This document shows positions 1 to 6,592 of a DNA stretch of 51,578 nucleotides, one piece after another (the stretch's first letter is position 1; the number at the start of each line of letters is the position of its first letter). The translations under genes were made by a program, and so were the position numbers. Location: positions 1 through 51,578 of the forward strand of contig NZ_JALIFP010000030.1 of NCBI RefSeq assembly GCF_022867885.1. Reading direction: 5' to 3'. This DNA is from Lederbergia sp. NSJ-179. GTDB taxonomy: Bacteria > Bacillota > Bacilli > Bacillales > Bacillaceae_C. The notes beneath the pieces were generated by a model that saw only the letters and a list, made by a program, of their open reading frames with translations, was not told the DNA's origin and searched no databases.

Positions 1-144
1 AATAACAGCTTTCTTCCATTGCCTCAATTGATTAACATGAATTCCGTGATCAGAAGCAATTTCGCTTAGTGTTTTTTCCTCCTTCAAGATTTCTAGCACA
101 ATTTGAGATTTGAATTCTGATGTATATCGTTTTCTTTGTTTCAT
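1..144 (-). CDS. IS3-family transposase OrfA, N-terminal part (runs off the window)
   Basis: The 48 visible codons begin MKQRKRYTSEFKSQIVLEIL and continue with KTLSEIASDHGIHVNQLRQW. This is the classical helix-turn-helix of IS3-family OrfA proteins (HTH_Tnp_1), which bind the terminal inverted repeats. The start ATG is at 142-144. The gene has no stop in the window, so it cannot be said whether it is intact or whether OrfB follows. Confidence 0.85.
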   Translation of the reverse strand, partial: MKQRKRYTSEFKSQIVLEILKEEKTLSEIASDHGIHVNQLRQWKKAVI

Positions 145-211
145 AAACCTACTTTAACATCTCCTCATTTCGTGTCTAGTTTCTTGGGTCCATTATAATT
201 TCTGTGTACCA
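1..211 (-). mobile_element. IS3-family insertion sequence, one end (partial)
   Basis: The window opens inside an insertion sequence whose outer end lies near 203-211, where the minus strand starts with TGGTACACAG. The transposase OrfA start follows inside it. The end lies against a truncated immA fragment on the right, so this IS probably interrupted or deleted into that gene. The exact end base and the target duplication cannot be fixed because the other end is outside the window. Confidence 0.7.
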
Positions 212-370
212 ACATTTATATTAATTAAATATGAAATCGCCAACATACCCGAAGGTATACCTTTTATAACAAAGACATTCAACGTAACACTGAAATTTGC
301 ACAAAAAAGACTTATTCATTTTAGAAATCAACTACAAATATCAAAATTACAACAACAACTTAATGCATAA
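212..370 (+). pseudogene. immA: immA fragment, C-terminal end only
   Basis: Reading from about 221 gives LIKYEIANIPEGIPFITK and then RLIHFRNQLQISKL before a stop at 368-370. This matches the last 45 residues of the intact ImmA at 22888-23394 almost residue for residue. The HExxH catalytic part is missing, and the fragment starts where the IS end stops. It shows that a second ICE related to the complete one once occupied this side of the array. Non-functional as a protease. Confidence 0.85.
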
Positions 371-430
371 TCAATTTTGGATATTTTTTAAAAATGTATC
401 AGAAATCCCTCAACTCTTTTAAAAACGGAT

Positions 431-468
431 AAAAAGGATAGACATAACTAGTACGTGCTATCCTTTTT
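431..468. terminator. Bidirectional intrinsic terminator after the immA fragment
   Basis: AAAAAGGATAG pairs with CTATCCTTTTT around a 16-base loop, giving a stem with T-runs on both strands. The intact immA gene is followed by an equivalent hairpin at 23438-23470, so this is the matching terminator of the lost ICE. Between it and 647 I see no gene. Confidence 0.75.
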
Positions 469-647
469 TATTTGTTTTTTAAAAAGAATTTAGAGCTACA
501 AGGTTAGTGACTCTTCCTTTGTTTGTACTTTTAAGGTATCTACAAGTTGTTTAGACTCTAAACATAATATTTCTTGTTTCTAACCAACAATCATTAGACT
601 AACCTTTGTACCAAGACTTGTTTCCCGAAAAAATAAAAATATTAGCA

Positions 648-845
648 TTATGCGGAACCAAAAAATTCGCCAAGTCTTGTTTGGGCGTACAAATTGACAA
701 TATATAAGATAATCCAAATGGTAAACGAAAGCCTCGTTGCGAGCCACATATAGGAATATTCTCCACCTTCACTCATTCCAGCCCCAAATAAGGCTAATGC
801 GTTAAATGACAACAATAATAACAATAATATGTTATAAAATGTATA
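648..845 (-). pseudogene. Membrane-protein remnant without a start codon
   Basis: One open frame ends at 648 and encodes about 60 residues with two hydrophobic stretches (ILLLLLLSFNALALFGAG and LSFTIWIILYIVNLY), with GMSEGGEYSYMWLATR between them. No ATG, GTG or TTG start with a ribosome site precedes it, and the frame is closed by a stop just upstream, inside a terminator hairpin. It looks like the C-terminal remains of a small integral membrane protein. I do not recognise the family. Confidence 0.35.
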
Positions 846-869
846 ATAAAAGACCTCAATTTAGAGGTC
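841..869 (-). terminator. Intrinsic terminator of the small HTH/membrane operon
   Basis: On the minus strand GACCTC-TAAATT-GAGGTC is followed by TTTTATTATA. It sits about 40 bases past the stop of the 95-residue membrane protein and closes that two-gene operon. Confidence 0.75.
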
Positions 870-906
870 GAATTATCGAGTTACACTCTTACTTTTTATT
901 TACAAA

Positions 907-1194
907 TTAGTATTTCTTTTTCAAAAAGAAAATTGTACCACCATAAGCGATAAGAACAAGTGCAAGAAGGCAAGCTAATGCAAAGGTATATTGCTCCCCA
1001 TTTAAACCATAAATAATATTTGTGATGAAAATTATATTATATCCAATCAGAAAAGATACAAATCCAACCATCCCTGCTTGACCTATTATTTTATCCCCTC
1101 TTTCATCTTCTCCTTCTCGTTTCATAAACCAAATTACAAAAATAAAAGTTACAACTCCCAAAAACGAAACAATAGAACCAATTATGTTTAGCAT
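907..1194 (-). CDS. Small four-helix membrane protein (DUF2178/DUF3796-like)
   Basis: The protein has 95 residues and four predicted membrane helices (about residues 4-23, 43-62, 70-87 and a short C-terminal one), with a charged KREGEDERGDKI loop after the first helix. This charged 'DERxxKI' loop and the size fit the small membrane proteins (DUF2178-like) that often accompany a short XRE-type regulator in Firmicutes. Such a regulator lies just upstream, 17 bases away on the same strand. The pair probably forms an operon controlled by that regulator. The biochemical role is unknown, and family membership is from memory of the pattern. Confidence 0.6.
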   Translation of the reverse strand: MLNIIGSIVSFLGVVTFIFVIWFMKREGEDERGDKIIGQAGMVGFVSFLIGYNIIFITNIIYGLNGEQYTFALACLLALVLIAYGGTIFFLKKKY

Positions 1195-1211
1195 TACAAA
1201 TACCTCCTAAT

Positions 1212-1424
1212 TTACAATTTATATTGAAAAACTTCATGAATCTCTTTTCCAAAGGCAAAGGCAATTTCATATGCCAATATTAAAGACGGGTTATAACGAT
1301 TTGACTCTATCGATGCAATAGTTTGCCTACTGACTCCAACATGGCTAGCCAACTTCTGTTGTGACCACTTCTTTTCAGCCCTAAGAACAGGAATGTTATT
1401 AAATAGTTCTCCGTTCTGGTTCAT
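1212..1424 (-). CDS. Short XRE-type helix-turn-helix regulator (YozG/YgzD-like)
   Basis: The protein is 70 residues and is almost entirely one HTH_3 domain: LRAEKKWSQQKLASHVGVSR followed by QTIASIESNRYNPSLILAYEIA. This is the minimal regulator class that B. subtilis carries as YozG and YgzD, usually beside a small membrane protein as here. It should bind DNA as a dimer and probably represses its own promoter at 1495-1523. The gene is upstream of the membrane-protein gene and shares its terminator. Confidence 0.85.
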   Translation of the reverse strand: MNQNGELFNNIPVLRAEKKWSQQKLASHVGVSRQTIASIESNRYNPSLILAYEIAFAFGKEIHEVFQYKL

Positions 1425-1494
1425 TTCATTTATTCACCATCCTTTCAATTTTATCGCCATATTTTTTTGACGAAATGTCGTATATTTTTAACTT

Positions 1495-1523
1495 ATAGTA
1501 AAGTATTTTTAACAATTTGTCAA
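1495..1523 (-). promoter_or_regulatory. Sigma-A type promoter for the HTH/membrane operon
   Basis: On the minus strand TTGACA (1518-1523) and TACTAT (1495-1500) are separated by 17 bases. The -35 box is perfect and the -10 box is close to consensus. Downstream of it, CGACATTTCGTC (about 1470-1482) is a partial inverted repeat that could be the operator of the HTH protein. Confidence 0.65.
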
Positions 1524-1563
1524 TACATAAATATTTATTGAAAAGAATAATCTCTAAAAATTA

Positions 1564-1699
1564 TTCCCTGCCAAAATTTTTCTTGGCAGGGTTTTTGGCA
1601 GGGAACTATATTATTTTTAACTTATTTCGTCCATTTTAGCTTAGGTCAAATGCTGTTAAATCAGCGTTCTCTCTTCAAATCAAGTTAGCCTCTTATTCC
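1564..1699. repeat. guaA-array end repeat, copy A (att-like)
   Basis: The copy starts with a 9-base inverted repeat (CCCTGCCAA / TTGGCAGGG), then a second direct copy TTGGCAGGGAAC (1595-1606). About 80 bases of conserved flank follow, up to the core CTTATTCC (1692-1699). The same arrangement recurs at 3901-4069 and 26729-26896, and the flank plus core also recurs at 23471-23540. To the right of the core the sequence diverges. I read it as the end of one integrated unit. Confidence 0.8.
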
Positions 1700-1799
1700 A
1701 CCCCAATAATGCAGCCACAAGATCTGCCAGCTACATAACAATCACAACACAGTATTAATTGATTTATTCTTGCTATAAGATAGGCAACATGCTAATATT

Positions 1800-1818
1800 T
1801 ATAATGAACGTTATATAT
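1800..1818. promoter_or_regulatory. Candidate TetR operator overlapping a -10 box, copy 1
   Basis: The 19-mer TATAATGAACGTTATATAT occurs twice: here, just before the tetR start, and at 2450-2468, just before the MFS start. It contains a consensus -10 (TATAAT) and is an imperfect palindrome centred on AACGTT. Repetition in front of both genes is the strongest evidence that the TetR protein represses both. The -35 boxes are weak. Confidence 0.65.
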
Positions 1819-1830
1819 GGAGGTTATGAT

Positions 1831-2382
1831 ATGAAAAAATCACAGAAAAAAGAAGATATAATTAATACAGCTGAAAAATTATTTTATCAACATGGTTTTC
1901 ATGCAATTGGTGTAAAAAATATATTGGAGCAAGCCGGAGTAGCAACAATGACAATGTACTATCATTTCAAATCGAAGGAAGATGTCATTAAGGAAATATT
2001 AGTTCAAAGAGAAAAGCAATATTTCCAATTGCTGGAAGTTAAAATTAACAGAGATAATGGAATTAATCAGTATATAGAGTCGTTAATTAAAGCGCATCTC
2101 GATTGGATAGAAACGGATGGTTTCAATGGCTGTTTATTCTTAAGAGCGAAGCAAGAATATGATGGTGTAAATGAAGAAATTGCTTCACTAAGTAAAAAAC
2201 ATAAAAAAAAACTCATAGACAAAATTGAAATGGATCTGAATCTTCTTCAATGCCCTGAATCCTTAAGTGTGCAAATATCTATTATACTCGAGGGGTTAAC
2301 CTCAATGGTTCAGATACTTGAATTAGATAAGGTAAAAGATAACGCAATTGATTTAGCAAAAAGTATTCAGGTTACGGAATAA
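1831..2382 (+). CDS. TetR/AcrR-family transcriptional repressor
   Basis: The start is placed at ATG 1831 because GGAGG (1819-1823) lies 7 bases upstream; the open frame continues further up without a ribosome site. The 183-residue protein starts MKKSQKKEDIINTAEKLFYQ. It has the TetR N-terminal helix-turn-helix with GVKNILEQAGVATMTMYYHF as the recognition part, followed by an all-helical ligand-binding domain containing DWIETDGFNGCLFLRAKQEY. The C-terminal half resembles the TetR_C_33-type regulators of efflux or detoxification genes. It is followed by an MFS transporter with the same upstream 19-mer, so local repression of the transporter, relieved by an unknown ligand, is likely. The ligand cannot be read from sequence. 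Confidence 0.9.
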   Translation: MKKSQKKEDIINTAEKLFYQHGFHAIGVKNILEQAGVATMTMYYHFKSKEDVIKEILVQREKQYFQLLEVKINRDNGINQYIESLIKAHLDWIETDGFNGCLFLRAKQEYDGVNEEIASLSKKHKKKLIDKIEMDLNLLQCPESLSVQISIILEGLTSMVQILELDKVKDNAIDLAKSIQVTE

Positions 2383-2406
2383 TGAATAGAAGGAGAGGAT
2401 AGTGTC

Positions 2407-2454
2407 GTGAAAAATATTACATTGTTCTCTATATTTTTTATTTTATTATTATAA
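2407..2454 (+). CDS. Possible 15-residue hydrophobic peptide or gene remnant
   Basis: A strong ribosome site (GGAGAGG, 2391-2397) precedes GTG 2407, which opens a frame of 15 codons reading MKNITLFSIFFILLL before a stop at 2452-2454. The stop overlaps the -10 box of the MFS promoter. It may be the start of a deleted membrane protein gene or a tiny translated leader. Real translation is uncertain. Confidence 0.3.
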   Translation: MKNITLFSIFFILLL

Positions 2455-2468
2455 TGAACGTTATATAT
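2450..2468. promoter_or_regulatory. Candidate TetR operator overlapping a -10 box, copy 2
   Basis: This is an exact second copy of the 19-mer at 1800-1818, 16 bases before the MFS start codon, with TATAAT as a -10 box at 2450-2455. The identity between the two intergenic regions contrasts with no other similarity around them. Confidence 0.65.
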
Positions 2469-2483
2469 AAAGAGGTGACAATT

Positions 2484-3608
2484 ATGAACGCAAAAAAATT
2501 AATAGTAGCAGGCTTGCCAATGATTGCCGTGACATATGGTTTGTCACGATTCAGTTATGGTCTAATGCTTCCATATATTAATGAAACAATTAATATGAAT
2601 CAATCCACTAGTGGTATAATCTCGTCTTTGTCATACATTGCTTACTGTATAGCAATCCTATTTTCAATGGTATGTTCTAATAAGCTCCCTCCTAGAACTA
2701 TTCTTATGATAGCTGGATTGGCATCCATTATTGGTTTAGGTACAATCTCCATTTCTCCTAATGCAATCGTGTTAGGTTTAGGTATATTTCTGGCAGGAAT
2801 AAGTACAGGGCTTTCTTCCCCGCCATATGCTAATATTGTTAGCACGAACTTAGAAACAAGCTTACAAAACCAAGTTAATTCATGGATAAATTCCGGTACA
2901 AGTATTGGAACAGCTTTTACTGGAGCAATTGCTATCCTTATGGTCAATAGCTGGAGAGAAACGTATTTGATATTTATTGTCATTGCTATTTTTGTACTTA
3001 TTGTTAATTTTAAATTTCTTCCAAAGCAGCAAACTTCAGAAAAGATAACCAAAGTTGGTTTCTTTAATAAAGAATGGAGGCATTCCATTCAATTAATTAT
3101 TGCCTCTTTACTTATAGGAATATCCTGCTCTGCTTACTGGACATTCTCAAGAGATTTTATATTAAAATTAGAACATATTTCCTCATACCTGGGAGAGTGG
3201 CTTTGGGTAATTATTGGACTAGCAGGTTTACTAGGAGGAACTGCTGGTGCGTTTATAGATAAGTTTGGTTTAATGAGTGCGTACAGAATTTCTATATTGG
3301 CACTTTCAACCTCCTCCCTTATCCTAGGAATTTATACAGTTAACAATATAACAGGTTTCCTGTCACCAGTTCTTTTTGGAAGCTCTTATATTTTCATGAC
3401 AGGAGTCTTAATAGTATGGGGAATTTCAGTATTTAAGACTAACCCGTCGTTTGGGTTAGGTGTACCATTTTTAATACTTGCACTCGGACAAGCCATAGGT
3501 TCCATCTTATCAGGAGTAATAGCTGTTATATCTGGATATCATACACTTTTTATTGGGGCTTCTATAATTGGTTATACTACTTTAATATTCAAGCCCAAGA
3601 CAAGCTAG
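2484..3608 (+). CDS. MFS transporter (YbfB/YjiJ or CynX-like, drug or metabolite efflux)
   Basis: The start ATG 2484 follows AGAGGTGACAATT, a good ribosome site; the open frame begins 30 bases earlier without one. The 374-residue protein has 11-12 membrane helices. It opens with AGLPMIAVTYGLSRFSYGLMLPYI, a pattern typical of the YbfB/YjiJ branch of the major facilitator superfamily (here split as AGLPMIAVTYGLSRFSYG then LMLPYI). The cytoplasmic loop between halves contains LPKQQTSEKITK. It is co-regulated with the upstream TetR gene through a shared 19-mer. Its last 160 bases and the 470 bases after it are duplicated at 26266-26903. Substrate unknown. A rho-independent hairpin (CCCTACCAA/TTGGTAGGG then TTTTT, 3934-3965) may terminate it. 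Confidence 0.85.
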   Translation: MNAKKLIVAGLPMIAVTYGLSRFSYGLMLPYINETINMNQSTSGIISSLSYIAYCIAILFSMVCSNKLPPRTILMIAGLASIIGLGTISISPNAIVLGLGIFLAGISTGLSSPPYANIVSTNLETSLQNQVNSWINSGTSIGTAFTGAIAILMVNSWRETYLIFIVIAIFVLIVNFKFLPKQQTSEKITKVGFFNKEWRHSIQLIIASLLIGISCSAYWTFSRDFILKLEHISSYLGEWLWVIIGLAGLLGGTAGAFIDKFGLMSAYRISILALSTSSLILGIYTVNNITGFLSPVLFGSSYIFMTGVLIVWGISVFKTNPSFGLGVPFLILALGQAIGSILSGVIAVISGYHTLFIGASIIGYTTLIFKPKTS

Positions 3609-3900
3609 ATATATGTTCTCAAAACTTCCGTTGTAAGGAGATATAGTTGAAGAATTTACTACAATAATCATCAATTTTTATTATAAATTAAATTTGAAAT
3701 TTATTGGAAAGGACTCTGTTTTCAAAATAGATTCTTCTTTTTTATTGTAAAATTTAAATTTGGGTTTTCAGCATTAGTTTAAAGACTTTTTTCTAAGATT
3801 AGATTTTTTATAGATATGCATTGATGATATTCTTTTCAAATATGCTAGTTTATATTACAAAAAAACATATTGTTTTTTACTCCGTAAGATACCAAAAAAT

Positions 3901-4061
3901 TTCCCTGCTAAAATTCAGTGTAAAAACAAAATTCCCTACCAAAATTTTTTCTTGGTAGGGTTTTTGGTAGGGAACTATCTTATTTTTAACTTATTTTGTC
4001 CATTTTAGCTTCGGACAAATGCTGTTAAATCAGCGTTCTCTCTTCAAATCAAGTTAGCCTC
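3901..4061. repeat. guaA-array end repeat, copy B (att-like, CCCTACC variant)
   Basis: Four motif copies are visible: TTCCCTGCTAA (3901-3911), TTCCCTACCAA (3932-3942), TTGGTAGGG (3952-3960) and TTGGTAGGGAAC (3964-3975). About 80 bases of conserved flank lead to the core. Compared with copies A and D, the G of CCCTGCC is A in the last three motifs, with pairing kept. A matching TTGGTAGGGAAC lies inside the integrase gene at 4147-4158. The motifs could be integrase arm-binding sites, a terminator, or both. Confidence 0.75.
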
Positions 4062-4075
4062 TTATTCCCACTCAA
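4062..4075. repeat. ICE left attachment site, 14-bp match to guaA 3' end
   Basis: TTATTCCCACTCAA is identical to 26890-26903, the reverse complement of the last codons and stop of guaA. Reading on to 4085 in the guaA frame on the minus strand gives P-S-T-V-E-W-E-stop, compared with P-A-T-I-E-W-E-stop in the host gene. The element end therefore carries a guaA-like tail, as expected for an attachment site specific for guaA. The integrase stop codon is only 12 bases away. Confidence 0.85.
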
Positions 4076-4086
4076 CTGTAGATGGG

Positions 4087-5364
4087 CTACCTAGAACCCT
4101 TGCTATCACTACTTTCAGACAGTTTACTTTCCCTTATGGCAGGGTTTTGGTAGGGAACCAATTCCATCTTAATGTCTTGATTTCCATTGAAATCCATATA
4201 AGTTTCCTTAGAAAAATTGAACTTAATATTCCCTGCCATTTTTTCAGCAAGTGGTTCATCATTTCTACTCCATAAGTGCGCATAATGTTTCAAAGTTATT
4301 TCCGGTGAACTATGTCCTAATCTTCGTGATACAACTAATACATCAGCATTAAACTCATTAATTAAATAACTAACATGAGAATGCCTCAATCCTTTTGCTT
4401 GTATTACAGTAACTTTTGCTATTTTGGCATATCGTTGTACAATTCTATGGATTGTAGACCTATGAACAGGTAGTCCTGTATAGCTTAATATGAAATTATC
4501 TATTCCATGCTCTGATTGTACTTGTTTCCAGTTTTGCAAGATTGCTAACGTATCGTCATCTAACGATATTGTGCGAATACCATCTTCCGTTTTAGTATAT
4601 GGCTTTCGTTTAAAATCTTTTTTTGATTTCATTTGCAAAGTGTGATGAACCCTTAACTTCTTTTTATCGAAATCAACATCATTCCAATAGAGTGCCAATC
4701 CTTCACTGACTCTTACTCCTGTCATATAATATAACCAAATTGCAACAAAGCACATGTGCTCATAAAAGTTATGAGTATAAATCATCGAGATGACCTTTTC
4801 AAATTCCTCTTTCGTCCAAAACCCAACAACACTTTTCGCTTTTGGAATTGCTTTTGTTTTCTTTGAAATATTTTTCTCTAAAAATTCCAAATTCACAGCA
4901 TACTCAAGTGCTTGTCGAAATCCTCCATAGAGCAACGCAGAGTAGTTTTGAGAATATCCAGTTTCATTCAAGAGCCAAGTTCTAAAAGATTCACAATCTC
5001 TGACATCAATCTCTCTAAGCCTTTTATCAGAAAACCTTTCTTTAATTAATTCAAAAGCATGTTTTCTTGATGCCCAAGTATCCTCTTCTACGCTTGATTG
5101 ATAGTATGGTAAAAAAAATAAATCCATAAAATCACCAAAAGTAAGGCGATAATTGGCATAGCCATTTTGGCTAAGGTATTCATTTCTTATTCTAGTCGCT
5201 TCCTTATTAGCTTCTCTTGCAGATTTAAACTTTTCACCATTAGCGTTTTTCCTAGATTTCTTCTGAATCCTTTCTCCCGTAATCTTATCTACACCAAGTT
5301 CAATATTATAAAAGAAATTTCCTTTATTATCCGTATAAACTCCTTTATATTTAGTCTTTGCCAT
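4087..5364 (-). CDS. int: Tyrosine recombinase/integrase of the ICE
   Basis: The start is set at ATG 5364 because GAGGAAGGTG lies just upstream; this gives 425 residues. The N-terminus (YKGVYTDNKGNFFYNIELG) is the arm-DNA-binding domain of Tn916-type integrases. A core-binding SAM-like domain follows (LTFGDFMDLFFLPYYQSSVE). The catalytic domain shows arginine I in MTGVRVSEGLAL, the HxxR box as KGLRHSHVSYL (first position Lys instead of His), and H and tyrosine in LGHSSPEITLKHYAHL. It should cut and rejoin the guaA-type core. The start overlaps the upstream excisionase-like gene by 14 bases, so both are translated from one message. The 3' end contains arm-site-like motifs (4137-4158). Confidence 0.93.
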   Translation of the reverse strand: MAKTKYKGVYTDNKGNFFYNIELGVDKITGERIQKKSRKNANGEKFKSAREANKEATRIRNEYLSQNGYANYRLTFGDFMDLFFLPYYQSSVEEDTWASRKHAFELIKERFSDKRLREIDVRDCESFRTWLLNETGYSQNYSALLYGGFRQALEYAVNLEFLEKNISKKTKAIPKAKSVVGFWTKEEFEKVISMIYTHNFYEHMCFVAIWLYYMTGVRVSEGLALYWNDVDFDKKKLRVHHTLQMKSKKDFKRKPYTKTEDGIRTISLDDDTLAILQNWKQVQSEHGIDNFILSYTGLPVHRSTIHRIVQRYAKIAKVTVIQAKGLRHSHVSYLINEFNADVLVVSRRLGHSSPEITLKHYAHLWSRNDEPLAEKMAGNIKFNFSKETYMDFNGNQDIKMELVPYQNPAIRESKLSESSDSKGSR

Positions 5365-5572
5365 TCGTATCACCTTCCTCAAGAGATACGTCCACACCTA
5401 TGATATTTTCAACAGCATGACAAGGCACCCGTCCTAATCTTTTGTTATTATAATAGGGATATCCTTGTTCCACCATGTAATATTTTGCTTGTCTAATAAT
5501 ATCTACTGCTTGATATGGCAAGAAACCCATTTCTTGCAATTCTTTTTTTGAAATGGTTTTATTCATTAGCAA
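5351..5572 (-). CDS. DUF3173 excisionase-like protein
   Basis: The protein has 73 residues, with the N-terminal part (SKKELQEMGFLPYQAVDIIRQAK) forming a winged-helix-like DNA-binding fold and a short basic stretch NNKRLGRVPCHAVENIIG. DUF3173 proteins are found next to integrases in many Firmicutes ICEs, and the position (overlapping the integrase start) supports a role as recombination directionality factor. The likely start is TTG 5572, seven bases after GGAGG; the next ATG is too far from the ribosome site. Excision function is inferred from position and family only. Confidence 0.75.
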   Translation of the reverse strand: MLMNKTISKKELQEMGFLPYQAVDIIRQAKYYMVEQGYPYYNNKRLGRVPCHAVENIIGVDVSLEEGDTNGKD

Positions 5573-5594
5573 AACAATTCCTCCTTATTTTTTT

Positions 5595-5631
5595 CAATAA
5601 AAAAAAAGAACAGATAATTTATCTGTTCTTT
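5595..5631 (-). terminator. Intrinsic terminator at the end of the conjugation operon
   Basis: AAAGAACAGAT (5605-5615) and ATCTGTTCTTT (5621-5631) form a perfect 11-base stem, followed on the minus strand by a run of T. It separates the long leftward transfer operon from the excisionase/integrase pair. The 160 bases to its right, up to the next gene, hold nothing I can identify. Confidence 0.85.
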
Positions 5632-5792
5632 CATAAAATCCAGTATTTAATTCGGGTAATCGGAAAATAGTGTAGAATTATACATTCTGAATTTTTATTT
5701 ATTATGCACTTCTACAATCGCGCCCGATTGCGTAATGGCTATATTTTTTTTGAAATTTACTCCTAAAACTCCTGACTTCAATTTATAGTTTT

Positions 5793-6134
5793 TTATTTCT
5801 CTGCTTTTAATAATATGGCACTTGAAACAAATCGAACTATTAATAATCCAATTAAGATGATAATTCCAGTAAATATAATAGCGCCATTCATACCAAAGGG
5901 ATTAAACCAAGAATCATTTGGAGGAGTTATAAACTTTGTACCTAACCATACTGATAATAAAATAGTTAAAATATTTATTAGCAATATAAGATAAAGCTTA
6001 ATTCTTACAGATAATAGCCCTGCCAAAACAATAAATAATAAAGTCCCTCCAAACGCAAAAAACGCTCCATTAGTAAATAAGGAAGTTTCAATGTAGTGAA
6101 ATAAAAACGGCATAGGTATTAATAAAATGACCAC
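5793..6134 (-). CDS. ICE membrane protein, four helices, unknown function
   Basis: The 113-residue protein consists almost wholly of hydrophobic segments (about residues 3-15, 24-40, 46-64 and 84-107), with a loop TKFITPPNDSWFNPFGMNG between helices three and four. The GTG start at 6134 has no clear ribosome site, so the true start could be upstream at a non-ATG codon. It is the last gene before the operon terminator and lies beyond the broken coiled-coil gene. I do not recognise the family. It could be an accessory or entry-related membrane protein, but this is only a guess from position. Confidence 0.5.
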   Translation of the reverse strand: MVILLIPMPFLFHYIETSLFTNGAFFAFGGTLLFIVLAGLLSVRIKLYLILLINILTILLSVWLGTKFITPPNDSWFNPFGMNGAIIFTGIIILIGLLIVRFVSSAILLKAEK

Positions 6135-6301
6135 CCTGATAAGTTTGATAAAACTCCCACCTCTCTAAAAAAAGTTCCAGCCTTGTGCAACAATATGGCC
6201 CGTTTGTTGAAGGAAACAGGCCTGTGAATTAACCTTTTTAAGTTAGTTTAATATACGCCAATCGACCATAATTCCACACTTTAATCGGAATACCCTTTAA
6301 T

Positions 6302-6587
6302 TCAGGACATCGTTTTCCGTTCCAGCTTACTAATGCGCCTATCCAAATCTATCCATTTAGTTAACTGATATGCCTGTTCTTTCTGAACTTCTTCCACATC
6401 TCCATCTAACCTAGTTATATTTTCTTTTGAAGAACCTACCTCATTATAAATCATTTGTAGTATCTTTTAATCCCTGCAAATCAGATTCAATCTTATCAAA
6501 ACGATTATTTACTTCTTTTTGAAAATCTTTTTGCCGTTGGTTCATTTCATCTAATAATTTCAATACATTTTCTTCAAAATTCGACAA
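6302..6587 (-). pseudogene. Frameshifted coiled-coil protein gene
   Basis: A TTG start at 6587 follows AGGAG with 8-base spacing and opens LSNFEENVLKLLDEMNQRQK and NNRFDKIESDLQGLKDTTND, then stops at 6444. The other frame continues at the same place with YNEVGSSKENITRLDGDVEE and QKEQAYQLTKWIDLDRRISK to a stop at 6302. The two halves join into one heptad-rich protein of about 95 residues, of a type common in Bacillus (RFDKIE...LQGLKGTTNDLYNEVGS). A short indel near 6445-6460 breaks it. The message overlaps the end of the lipoprotein gene, so it belonged to the same operon. Confidence 0.75.
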
Positions 6588-6592
6588 TATTA

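Larger units (their letters stand above)
3448..4075 (+). repeat. 628-bp segment duplicated at 26266-26903
   Basis: From the MFS codons around GLGVPFLIL through the stop, the AT-rich spacer, the inverted repeats, the 80-base flank and the core, this stretch matches 26266-26903 with scattered substitutions and a roughly 10-base insertion in the other copy (near 26540). It is far longer than the core that a tyrosine integrase would duplicate. It therefore records either two related elements or a larger recombination event. Confidence 0.9.

Noticed and set aside
6135-6301. Fragment with CAACAAACGGGCC as an IS end or regulatory RNA
   Set aside because: Only one short imperfect hairpin (around 6187-6222); nothing else supports an element.
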